From UBA2040 sp965660955 (GTDB taxonomy: Bacteria; Bacteroidota; Bacteroidia; Flavobacteriales_D; Crocinitomicaceae), in NCBI GenBank assembly GCA_965660955.1, contig CBFIBY010000127.1, positions 1 to 7,716 of the forward strand: 7,716 bases of DNA, in the 5' to 3' direction. The position numbers and the translations under genes were made by a program. Under the pieces are notes generated by a model. That model saw only the letters and a program-made list of their open reading frames with translations. It was not told the DNA's origin and did no database searches. Positions 1-5,474 of the stretch are shown here, piece by piece (positions within the stretch are counted from its first letter, which is position 1; every line of letters begins with the position of its first letter).

Positions 1-1188
1 TGCCGAATCAAATTCTTTTCCGTCGATTTCAAGAACTTTATACAAATCAACTAAACTCGTTCGACCTTCAATTCTAAACGTCGAATCATCGATTTTCGTA
101 AAAACAATCTCATCATCATCAAATTCATCCGTGATGTCACCCACGATTTCTTCGAGAATATCTTCTAATGTGATAATTCCATCGGCGCCACCATATTCAT
201 CAACAACAACAGCCATGTGCATTTTTTTGGACTGAAATTCTTTTAATAAATCATCGATTTTTTTATTCTCAGGAACAAAAAATGGTTTTCGAATTATTTC
301 CAACCACTTCACATCTTTCTCCTTGTGATTTAAAAAAGGTAAAATGTCCTTGATGTAAAGGATTCCAATGACATTATCAAAAGACCCATCAAAAACCGGT
401 ATTCTTGAGTGTCCAGATTCTGTAATGATTTCTAAAACAGTTTCATAAGGTGTTTCTTTTTCGATTGCCACCACTTCCATACGTGATTGCATGATTTGTT
501 TGACATCCGTATTTCCGAATTTGACGATGCCTTCTAAAATTTTATGTTCTCCATCGTGTGTATTCTCCTCACGTGTCAAGGCTAACGCTTGTTCCAATTC
601 GTCCGAAGAAATTTTTACACCCTTTTTCTTAGCTCGCTTGTTGATTAAATTTGAGCTGTTTACCAGAGTACTCTTGATCCATGATATGGGCGGAGTCGAG
701 CGCAGAATGTTTAAGATTCCCGCCGTGTTTTTAACATACAATAAGGCGTTTTTGGTTGCGTAAATTTTTGGGATAACTTCTCCAAGGAGTAGAAGCGTTA
801 GTGTGATTCCGACAACTTCAACAATGAAACGAAGGGTTTCGTTACCCGTATCGGGTATTGCTGCATGCACGAAAGCACTCGAAAGAATAACAATACCCAC
901 ATTAACAAAATTGTTTGTTATCAGAATTGTAGCCAATAAATCTTGTGGTTTTTTTAGCAGTTTACCAGCAGTTTGTGCTTTTTTCGATTCGTCTTGCTTT
1001 AAATCTTCTTTTTCTGAAGGAGATAAAGAAAAGAAAGCCGCTTCTGACCCTGAGATTAAAGCGGAACAAATCAATAAGACGATAATTATGGCCAGCAGAT
1101 AAACATTGTCTGCTATAAATCCCAAAAAACTTGAATTCAGGACACTGACGGGAGGTTCGATTAAAGAAGAAGCTGCGTTTAGGTTCAT
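1..1188 (-). CDS. gldE: GldE-like CNNM/CBS/CorC membrane protein (C terminus cut by window edge)
   Basis: The reverse strand reads open from ATG at 1188 to the window edge, giving 396 residues with no stop, so the C terminus lies outside. Residues 20-160 look like a CNNM/DUF21 transmembrane domain: hydrophobic stretches at about 28-45, 86-110 and 121-143, with the family-like GSEAAFFSLS (47-56) and GEVIPKIYA (136-144). Residues 225-350 form a CBS pair, with QIMQSRMEV (231-239), SGHSRIPVF (258-266) and VVVDEYGGADGIITLEDILEEIVGD shared by CorC/HlyC proteins (327-351). A CorC_HlyC domain begins near 360 and is truncated. GldE is a gliding-motility-associated inner-membrane protein of Bacteroidota; its biochemical role is unsettled, and relatives are linked to Mg2+/Co2+ transport. 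ssb ends 6 bp upstream, so the two are probably cotranscribed. The mutY-ssb-gldE order is what favours GldE over a generic hemolysin-family CBS protein. In related genomes gldD would be expected next, beyond the edge. Confidence 0.88.
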   Translation of the reverse strand, partial: MNLNAASSLIEPPVSVLNSSFLGFIADNVYLLAIIIVLLICSALISGSEAAFFSLSPSEKEDLKQDESKKAQTAGKLLKKPQDLLATILITNNFVNVGIVILSSAFVHAAIPDTGNETLRFIVEVVGITLTLLLLGEVIPKIYATKNALLYVKNTAGILNILRSTPPISWIKSTLVNSSNLINKRAKKKGVKISSDELEQALALTREENTHDGEHKILEGIVKFGNTDVKQIMQSRMEVVAIEKETPYETVLEIITESGHSRIPVFDGSFDNVIGILYIKDILPFLNHKEKDVKWLEIIRKPFFVPENKKIDDLLKEFQSKKMHMAVVVDEYGGADGIITLEDILEEIVGDITDEFDDDEIVFTKIDDSTFRIEGRTSLVDLYKVLEIDGKEFDSA

Positions 1189-1194
1189 TAGTTC

Positions 1195-1644
1195 TTAAAA
1201 GGGTAAGTTGTCATTATCATCTTTGAGAAGATCATCCAATTTATCCGGTTTTGGCGGTGCACCTTCGCTTGAATAGTTCGGTGCATTGTCTGGTTTTTGC
1301 TGACTGTCTGGACGCGATAAAATTGTCAAATTATCACCTAAAACTTCAGTTGTGTATCTTGTTTGGCCCTCTTTATCCTGCCAAGTTCTCTTTTTCAAGC
1401 GACCCTCAACATAAACTTTCATGCCTTTTCGGACGTATTTTTCAACCACTTCTGCAAGTCCTCTCCATACAACGATATCATGCCAATCCGTGTTTTCACG
1501 TTTTTCGCCTGTGTTTTTGTCGGTATAAGATTCAGAAGTTGCTATTGGGAAATTTGCTACGACGGAACCGTTTTCTAGTCGTCTGACCTCAGGGTCTTTC
1601 CCTAGATTGCCTATAAGAATTACTTTATTTACGCTTCCTGCCAT
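1195..1644 (-). CDS. ssb: Single-stranded DNA-binding protein SSB
   Basis: This 149-residue protein coats single-stranded DNA during replication, recombination and repair and recruits partner enzymes. The OB fold spans about 1-110. It opens with the typical SVNKVILIGNLGKDPEVR (4-21) and contains NTDWHDIVVW (51-60), KYVRKGMKVYVEGRL (69-83) and a tryptophan at 88; W54, W60 and W88 fit the aromatic DNA-stacking pattern of the family. A short flexible linker (about 111-138) is rich in Pro, Ser, Gln and Asp. The protein ends in the acidic tip DDNDNLPF (142-149), the conserved SSB partner-docking tail, so the gene is complete. Length is normal for Bacteroidota. It has its own promoter in the 65-bp gap after mutY, with a 20-bp palindrome inside it, and is followed after 6 bp by gldE. 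Identification is secure. Confidence 0.97.
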   Translation of the reverse strand: MAGSVNKVILIGNLGKDPEVRRLENGSVVANFPIATSESYTDKNTGEKRENTDWHDIVVWRGLAEVVEKYVRKGMKVYVEGRLKKRTWQDKEGQTRYTTEVLGDNLTILSRPDSQQKPDNAPNYSSEGAPPKPDKLDDLLKDDNDNLPF

Positions 1645-1662
1645 GCTGCTACGCTCTTTTTA

Positions 1663-1693
1663 CAAATATAAGAATTGAATCGATTCAATTCAA
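1663..1693 (-). promoter_or_regulatory. Bacteroidota-type promoter for ssb-gldE
   Basis: On the minus strand a -7 box TATATTTG (1670-1663) matches the Bacteroidota consensus TAnnTTTG exactly. A -33 TTG (1693-1691) lies 20 bp upstream, within the usual spacing. Transcription would start near 1657-1659, leaving a leader of about 15 nt before the ssb ATG at 1644. No Shine-Dalgarno sequence is seen, as is normal for this phylum. The spacer is filled by the palindrome listed separately. The promoter would let ssb and gldE be expressed independently of mutY. Confidence 0.72.
1672..1691. repeat. Perfect 20-bp palindrome in the ssb promoter spacer (candidate operator)
   Basis: The half-site GAATTGAATC at 1672-1681 is followed directly by its exact reverse complement at 1682-1691, with no loop. 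This geometry suits binding by a symmetric protein dimer better than an RNA hairpin, and there is no T tract after it. It occupies the stretch between the -33 and -7 boxes of the ssb promoter, where a bound protein would block RNA polymerase. The palindrome is a direct observation; operator function is inference. No regulator gene is visible in the window. Confidence 0.6.
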
Positions 1694-1709
1694 CTATTTT
1701 ATCAACCCG

Positions 1710-2744
1710 TCAGTCGAAGTTTTTAAGAAATTCAACTAGGGGACGTGGGAAGGGAAAATCCGCTATATCAGATTCTTGAATTAATTGGTGTTCATTAAGT
1801 GTATTCGCTTGAATTTGAGCGGTGTAAAATTCAATATTCAATTTCTGATGGCTCAACAAATGTGTGGTTTTCGAATTGAATTGAAAGTCATTCAACTTTG
1901 TGTCAAGCAATTGTTCAAATGCCATTTTGTATTCGTTTGAAGCGAGTTCGCTTTCATCAAGAACAGGAAATTGATAAAGATGCTGCCAAATGTCTTTTTC
2001 TGTCCTTTTCTGAATGGCGAATTTATCATTTTTTGAGGCATATAAATACACCATTTTACGGTTGCGTACCTTGATTTTTTTCGCTTTTACGGGAAGAGTT
2101 AAATGCTTATTAGCTTGGTATCCTTCACAATGTAGTCGAATTGGACATTCTTCACAATTTGGATTTTTCGGCGTACATTGAATAGCTCCAAATTCCATTA
2201 TAGCTTGATTATGGATAGCTGGTCTGTCTTCATCAAGAAATTCTTGTGCTAAACTTCTAAATTCCTTTTTTCCTTTTGTCGAATCAATTGGGGTTGAAAT
2301 ATTGTAGATACGACTCAAAACACGAAATACGTTTCCGTCGAGAACAGCTTGTGCTTCGTTGAAAGAAAAAGAAGAAATAGCCGAGGCAGTGTAATCACCA
2401 ATTCCTGGAAGTTTGATGATGTCTGAATAATTGTCAGGAAAAACTCCACCAAATTCACTTTCAATAATTTTCGCTGTTTTATGCAAGTTTCGTGCACGAG
2501 AGTAATATCCCAATCCCTGCCAGTTGTTCAGCACTTTTTGTTCATCTGCAATTGCCAAATCGCTTACAGTTGGAAAATTGCGGACGAATTTATTGTAATA
2601 CGCCAAGCCTTGGGCTACACGGGTTTGCTGTAGAATTATTTCAGATAGCCAAACAAAATAAGCTTCACGGGTGTTTCTCCAAGGTAAGTCACGTTTGTTT
2701 TCGGTGTACCAATTGATTATTAACGTGTTGATATTTTTAGGCAT
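1710..2744 (-). CDS. mutY: A/G-specific adenine glycosylase MutY
   Basis: MutY (344 aa) removes adenine mispaired with 8-oxoguanine, preventing G:C to T:A mutation. The N-terminal helix-hairpin-helix glycosylase domain covers about 1-210: DLPWR at 19-23, catalytic Glu35 in SEIILQQTRV (34-43), the hairpin LPGIGDYTASAI (112-123), and catalytic Asp136 in LDGNVFRVLSR (135-145). The 4Fe-4S loop is complete, with Cys190, Cys197, Cys200 and Cys206 (C-X6-C-X2-C-X5-C). A C-terminal NUDIX-like domain (about 225-340) for recognising 8-oxoG includes HLLSHQKL (295-302), whose Ser298-His299 fit the SH of the family's FSH loop, with Leu in place of Phe. The start at 2744 puts the first helix in normal register. 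I found no clear promoter in the 108-bp divergent gap with the HU gene. ssb follows after 65 bp but has its own promoter. Confidence 0.95.
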   Translation of the reverse strand: MPKNINTLIINWYTENKRDLPWRNTREAYFVWLSEIILQQTRVAQGLAYYNKFVRNFPTVSDLAIADEQKVLNNWQGLGYYSRARNLHKTAKIIESEFGGVFPDNYSDIIKLPGIGDYTASAISSFSFNEAQAVLDGNVFRVLSRIYNISTPIDSTKGKKEFRSLAQEFLDEDRPAIHNQAIMEFGAIQCTPKNPNCEECPIRLHCEGYQANKHLTLPVKAKKIKVRNRKMVYLYASKNDKFAIQKRTEKDIWQHLYQFPVLDESELASNEYKMAFEQLLDTKLNDFQFNSKTTHLLSHQKLNIEFYTAQIQANTLNEHQLIQESDIADFPFPRPLVEFLKNFD

Positions 2745-2776
2745 GCAAAATTTTATGAAAAAATCTTTCTAAATCA

Positions 2777-2808
2777 TTGCAATTAATCACGAAGTAATGA
2801 TATTTTTG
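2777..2808 (+). promoter_or_regulatory. Bacteroidota-type promoter for the HU-family gene
   Basis: The -7 box TATTTTTG (2801-2808) matches TAnnTTTG exactly, and a -33 TTG (2777-2779) lies 21 bp upstream. The start of transcription would be near 2812-2814, giving an A-rich leader of about 40 nt before the ATG at 2853. There is no obvious Shine-Dalgarno sequence; the leader just before the ATG is rich in A, which favours initiation in Bacteroidota. Confidence 0.7.
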
Positions 2809-2852
2809 CGACGAATTTTTACAAGGATAAACACAAATTAAAGAAATACGAA

Positions 2853-3143
2853 ATGACAAAAGCTGATATTGTTAACAAAATCGCTGGAGAAACAGGATTA
2901 GAGAAAAATGAAGTTTTACGTACTGTTGAATCGATGATGTCAAACATCAAGGATTCTATGGCGAAAGGTGAAAATGTTTACCTAAGAGGTTTTGGTAGCT
3001 TCATCGTTAAAGAGAGAGCTGCAAAAACAGGTAGAAATATTTCAAAAAACACGACTATTTTAATTCCCGCTCACAACATTCCTGCTTTTAAACCAGCAAA
3101 ATCTTTTGTTGAAGAGGTGAAGTCAAAAGTGAAAGTGAAATAA
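2853..3143 (+). CDS. HU/IHF-family nucleoid DNA-binding protein
   Basis: This 96-residue basic protein belongs to the family of dimeric HU/IHF proteins that bend and compact DNA. The N-terminal helices (about 3-40) carry TKADIVNKIAGETGL. The family signature VYLRGFGSFIVKERAAKTGRN spans 42-62, with the GFGSF turn at 46-50. The DNA-binding beta arm covers about 52-77, and IPAFKPAKSF (76-85) leads into the final helix and a Lys-rich tail. The tip residue that is proline in E. coli HU/IHF (P63-type) is Ile63 here (GRNIS). Length is normal. The gene is divergent from mutY, has its own promoter, and is followed by a terminator at 3197-3227. I give no symbol because Bacteroidota carry several HU paralogues and sequence alone does not tell which this is. 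Confidence 0.94.
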   Translation: MTKADIVNKIAGETGLEKNEVLRTVESMMSNIKDSMAKGENVYLRGFGSFIVKERAAKTGRNISKNTTILIPAHNIPAFKPAKSFVEEVKSKVKVK

Positions 3144-3188
3144 GCTGATTTTAACGTCAGATATAGATATAAAATCGTTTTAATTTAT

Positions 3189-3196
3189 TATTTTTG
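3189..3196 (+). promoter_or_regulatory. -7 promoter box for the small basic ribosomal-type gene
   Basis: TATTTTTG at 3189-3196 matches TAnnTTTG exactly. No TTG is present 17-23 bp upstream, so the -33 element is weak or absent. The box directly touches the 5' arm of the terminator hairpin at 3197. A transcript starting about 4-6 nt after the box would lack part of that arm and could not form the full hairpin, so the promoter would escape a terminator that stops HU read-through. It would give a leader of about 75-80 nt for the gene at 3280. Confidence 0.5.
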
Positions 3197-3227
3197 CACT
3201 CCCGTTCTTCAGCGGGAGTGTTTTTTT
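3197..3227 (+). terminator. Intrinsic terminator after the HU-family gene
   Basis: A perfect 8-bp stem, CACTCCCG (3197-3204) with CGGGAGTG (3213-3220), encloses an 8-nt loop and is followed at once by seven T (3221-3227). It is GC-rich in an otherwise AT-rich region. It lies 53 bp after the HU stop codon and points in the direction of HU transcription. There is no A tract on the other side, so it works in one direction only. Confidence 0.85.
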
Positions 3228-3242
3228 GTCTGAATAACAGAC
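3228..3242 (+). other. Short inverted repeat in the leader of the small ribosomal-type gene
   Basis: GTCTG (3228-3232) and CAGAC (3238-3242) can pair around a 5-nt AATAA loop in the presumed 5' leader, 38 bp before the ATG at 3280. The stem is only 5 bp and no T tract follows, so it is not a terminator. Leader hairpins of ribosomal protein genes can serve autoregulation, but nothing here proves it, and a stem this short can arise by chance. Confidence 0.3.
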
Positions 3243-3279
3243 GCTTAGAATAGAAATTAAATAATTAAAATATAGAATT

Positions 3280-3372
3280 ATGCCAAGCGGTAAAAAAAGA
3301 AAAAGACATAAGATGTCGACTCACAAGCGTAAGAAAAGGCTTAGAAAAAATAGACACAAGAAGAAGAAGTAA
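3280..3372 (+). CDS. 30-aa highly basic ribosomal-type protein, bS22/mS38 (COX24/AURKAIP1)-like
   Basis: ATG at 3280 to TAA at 3370-3372 encodes 30 residues starting MPSGKKRKRHKMSTHKRKK. It has 12 Lys, 6 Arg and 3 His, so 21 of 30 residues are basic, with one Leu as the only large aliphatic residue. The pattern K-K-R-x-R-x-K-M-x-x-x-K-x-x-K-x-x-R matches, from memory, the C-terminal motif of mitochondrial mS38 (AURKAIP1/COX24) and actinobacterial bS22, short proteins threaded into the small ribosomal subunit near the decoding region. Similar tiny proteins are annotated in Bacteroidota as AURKAIP1/COX24-domain proteins. The gene forms its own unit, with a promoter box at 3189 and a terminator at 3389-3414, between the HU gene and rng. 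The start is preceded by an A-rich leader typical of the phylum. Gene finders often miss a gene this short, or label it histone-like. That it is a real gene is well supported; ribosome binding is inferred from the family. Confidence 0.85.
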   Translation: MPSGKKRKRHKMSTHKRKKRLRKNRHKKKK

Positions 3373-3388
3373 TTCTTCGGTAAGTAAC

Positions 3389-3414
3389 GCTCAGCATAGT
3401 CTGAGCTTTTTTTT
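3389..3414 (+). terminator. Intrinsic terminator between the small ribosomal-type gene and rng
   Basis: GCTCAG (3389-3394) pairs with CTGAGC (3401-3406) around a 6-nt loop and is followed by eight T (3407-3414). It lies 16 bp after the stop codon of the small gene and ends only 24 bp before the GTG of rng. No TAnnTTTG box lies between it and rng, so rng is probably reached by read-through, and the hairpin may act as an attenuator or as a 5' processing element of rng mRNA. Confidence 0.75.
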
Positions 3415-3438
3415 CTAACGATTTAATATTAAGCTTTC

Positions 3439-4989
3439 GTGAGTTTAGAACTAGTAGTCGACAGCCGTAAAGAGGGTGTCTGGCTTGCTTTGTTAAAAGA
3501 CGGAAAGCTTATTGAAATTCAAGAGCAAACAGGATCTCCTGACTTTGCTGTTGGCGATTTATACTTGGGTAAAGTGCGTAAAGTAGTGCCAAGTCTAAAT
3601 GCTGCGTTCGTGGATGTTGGATATGAAAAAGATGCATTTTTGCATTATTTGGATCTAGGACCACAATATCGTTCCCTCAATAAGTTTACCAAAGACACTT
3701 TAAAAGGCAAGCAAAACGTAGCCGATCTCCTTTACTTTAAGCCTGAAAAGGATATTGAAAAGGACGGCAAAATCAATGATGTAATTTCTGCATCGCAAAA
3801 CATCCTTATTCAGGTTGCCAAAGAGCCAATCTCGAGTAAGGGACCACGTTTGTGCGCTGAAATCACACTAGCTGGTAGGTATCTTGTATTGGTACCTTTT
3901 TCAGATAAAGTTTCAATCTCTCAGAAAATCAAAAATTCCGAAGAACGAAAACGTTTGAAAGAACTAATGAATAACATCAAACCAAAGAATTTTGGGGTGA
4001 TTATTCGTACAGTAGCCGAAAACAAAAAGGTAGAGCTTTTGGATCAAGATTTAAAGAACTTGACGGAAAAGTGGAAAACCATGCACGAGAACTTGAAGAA
4101 TTCAGCTCCGCCTAAACGCGTTTTGGGAGAAATGAATAAAACATCTTCGATGTTGCGAGACCTGTTGAATGCGGATTTCACAAATGTTCATGTAAATGAT
4201 AAAGATTTAAGCGAAGACATTTCTAGTTTTGTTGCGGATATCGCTCCTGGACGAGAGAAAATTGTGAAATTGCATGACAATCGTGTCAATATCTTCGAGA
4301 AATTTGGTGTGAATAAGCAGATTAAAATGCTTTTCGGACAAAAAGTTCCTCTTCCTTCTGGTGGTTATTTGATTATCGAACATACTGAGGCGATGCATGT
4401 GATTGATGTGAACAGTGGAAACCGTAAAGGTGCTGACGGTCAAGAAAGCAATGCGCTTTCGACGAATGTTGAGGCAGCCGAAGAGATAGCACGTGTTCTT
4501 CAACTGAGAGATATGGGCGGAATTATCGCCATCGACTTCATTGATATGCATACCCGTGAAAACAATAAATTGTTGCACGAGAAACTGAAAGGTTTCATGC
4601 AGGGCGATCGAGCAAAACACAATATTCTTGCTCCGTCTCGATTCGGTGTCGTTGAAATTACACGTCAACGTGTGCGTCCTGAAACGGATATCAAAACAGC
4701 TGAAAAATGTCCAACGTGTAAAGGAACAGGTGAAGTGCAAGCTTCTATCCTATATGCTGAAGAAATTGAAAGTAAAGTAAAATATTTACTAGAAGAAAAA
4801 GGTGAAAAGGGAATAACTTTAAAGGTGCACCCTTATCTAGCTTCTTACTTCACAAGCGGGTTATTCAATTCGCGTCAAATGAAATGGTTCTTCAAGTACA
4901 AAACGTGGGTGAAAGTTCATCCAATTACCGCGAACAACTTGTTGCAGTATTCATTTGTAGATAAAAACAATGACGAAATAGCGCTCTGA
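3439..4989 (+). CDS. rng: Ribonuclease G/E family endoribonuclease
   Basis: This 516-residue enzyme is predicted to cleave single-stranded AU-rich RNA in rRNA maturation and mRNA decay. An S1 RNA-binding domain (about 36-133) includes VGDLYLGKVRKVVPSLNAAFVDVG, with a Lys-rich insertion at about 78-118. The 5'-sensor/RNase H-like region follows (GPRLCAEITLAGRYLVLVPF, 135-154). The DNase I-like catalytic core has both metal-binding Asp: Asp323 (with Asn325) in HVIDVNSG (320-327) and Asp366 in GGIIAIDFIDM (360-370). The Zn-link CPTCKGTG carries Cys424 and Cys427. There is no long acidic scaffold tail, so it resembles RNase G rather than full RNase E. The start is GTG at 3439: an in-frame TAA sits at 3430-3432 and the N terminus MSLELVVDSR aligns with the family. 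The terminator ahead and the recX overlap behind suggest controlled expression; RNase E/G enzymes are known to autoregulate in other bacteria. Confidence 0.96.
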   Translation: MSLELVVDSRKEGVWLALLKDGKLIEIQEQTGSPDFAVGDLYLGKVRKVVPSLNAAFVDVGYEKDAFLHYLDLGPQYRSLNKFTKDTLKGKQNVADLLYFKPEKDIEKDGKINDVISASQNILIQVAKEPISSKGPRLCAEITLAGRYLVLVPFSDKVSISQKIKNSEERKRLKELMNNIKPKNFGVIIRTVAENKKVELLDQDLKNLTEKWKTMHENLKNSAPPKRVLGEMNKTSSMLRDLLNADFTNVHVNDKDLSEDISSFVADIAPGREKIVKLHDNRVNIFEKFGVNKQIKMLFGQKVPLPSGGYLIIEHTEAMHVIDVNSGNRKGADGQESNALSTNVEAAEEIARVLQLRDMGGIIAIDFIDMHTRENNKLLHEKLKGFMQGDRAKHNILAPSRFGVVEITRQRVRPETDIKTAEKCPTCKGTGEVQASILYAEEIESKVKYLLEEKGEKGITLKVHPYLASYFTSGLFNSRQMKWFFKYKTWVKVHPITANNLLQYSFVDKNNDEIAL

Positions 4990-5013
4990 TGAAAAATTCA
5001 GAGCGTTTTTTTT
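4982..5013 (+). terminator. Terminator-shaped hairpin across the rng stop / recX start junction
   Basis: A perfect 8-bp stem, CGCTCTGA (4982-4989) with TCAGAGCG (4998-5005), encloses an 8-nt loop and is followed by eight T (5006-5013) and, after one C, four more. The 5' arm ends with the rng stop codon TGA (4987-4989); the recX ATG (4989-4991) starts at the end of that arm; the T tract encodes recX residues around RFFSF. By shape it is a strong intrinsic terminator that would end rng mRNA before most of recX. A ribosome finishing rng would cover the 5' arm and favour read-through, so it may be a translation-linked attenuator. The structure is seen; the mechanism is inference. Confidence 0.75.
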
Positions 5014-5474
5014 CTTTTGAAGCTTCTAAAGCCAAGATTGAAAATTGGTGCGCTTATCGCGACAGATCTGTCGAAGAAACTAAACAAAAACTATATTCTT
5101 ACGGTTTAAAAGAATCACAGGTTGAGAAAATTTTAGCGGAATTAGCTGAGCTGAGTTTTCTTGACGATGAGCGATTTGCTGAATCATACGTCACAGGGAA
5201 ATTCCGAATAAAAAGTTGGGGGAAAACGAAAATTTACGCCAATTTATCCCAGAAAAAAATCAAAAAAGAGTTTATTCAGTCTGCGCTGGATCAAATCGAT
5301 TTTGATGAATACTTGGCGACAGCTCAACGATTAATTGAAAAGAAGTGGGAATTACTGGAAAAAGAAAAAGATGCATGGACGCGCAAGCAAAAAGTGATTA
5401 AGTATGTTGCCTCCCGAGGGTTTGAATTCGGTGTTATTCAGGAAGCCATGGCTAATACACAACTACAGGAATAA
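4989..5474 (+). CDS. recX: RecX family regulatory protein
   Basis: RecX (161 aa) binds RecA filaments and modulates, usually inhibits, recombination activity. The protein is almost all helical, as expected for the three-helix tandem repeats of the family: ENWCAYRDRSVEETKQKLYSYGL at about 18-40, ELSFLDDERFAESYVTGKFRIKSWGKTKI at about 53-81, and a final repeat to about 155. LDDERFAESYV and SWGKTKI are typical RecX signatures. The ATG overlaps the rng stop codon by one base (TGATG), a layout for translational coupling. No other ATG, GTG or TTG in frame occurs before the conserved core, which supports this start even though it sits inside the hairpin at 4982-5013. recA is not in the window. The last 23 bp overlap the 3' end of the convergent gene. 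Confidence 0.92.
   Translation: MKNSERFFSFEASKAKIENWCAYRDRSVEETKQKLYSYGLKESQVEKILAELAELSFLDDERFAESYVTGKFRIKSWGKTKIYANLSQKKIKKEFIQSALDQIDFDEYLATAQRLIEKKWELLEKEKDAWTRKQKVIKYVASRGFEFGVIQEAMANTQLQE

Noticed and set aside
491..1102. Two open frames on the plus strand (491-763 and 803-1102)
   Set aside because: Both are antisense to gldE, which reads continuously with recognisable CNNM and CBS motifs over the same bases.
1251..1586. A 111-codon open frame on the plus strand across ssb
   Set aside because: It is the antisense of the conserved OB fold of SSB, with no promoter and no recognisable domain.
1863..1890. A stretch in mutY resembling half of the ssb palindrome (GAATTGAATTGAA)
   Set aside because: It has no inverted partner, lies within coding sequence, and such AT-rich words are common here.
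2745..2800. Promoter for mutY in the divergent gap with the HU gene
   Set aside because: On the minus strand no TAnnTTTG occurs; the closest, TAAAATTTTG, has two extra bases and touches the start codon.
4207..4740. A 177-codon open frame on the minus strand inside rng
   Set aside because: It lies entirely antisense to the catalytic core of RNase G, whose motifs are conserved; its translation is rich in Phe, His, Thr and Arg with no family resemblance. It is a codon-usage shadow.
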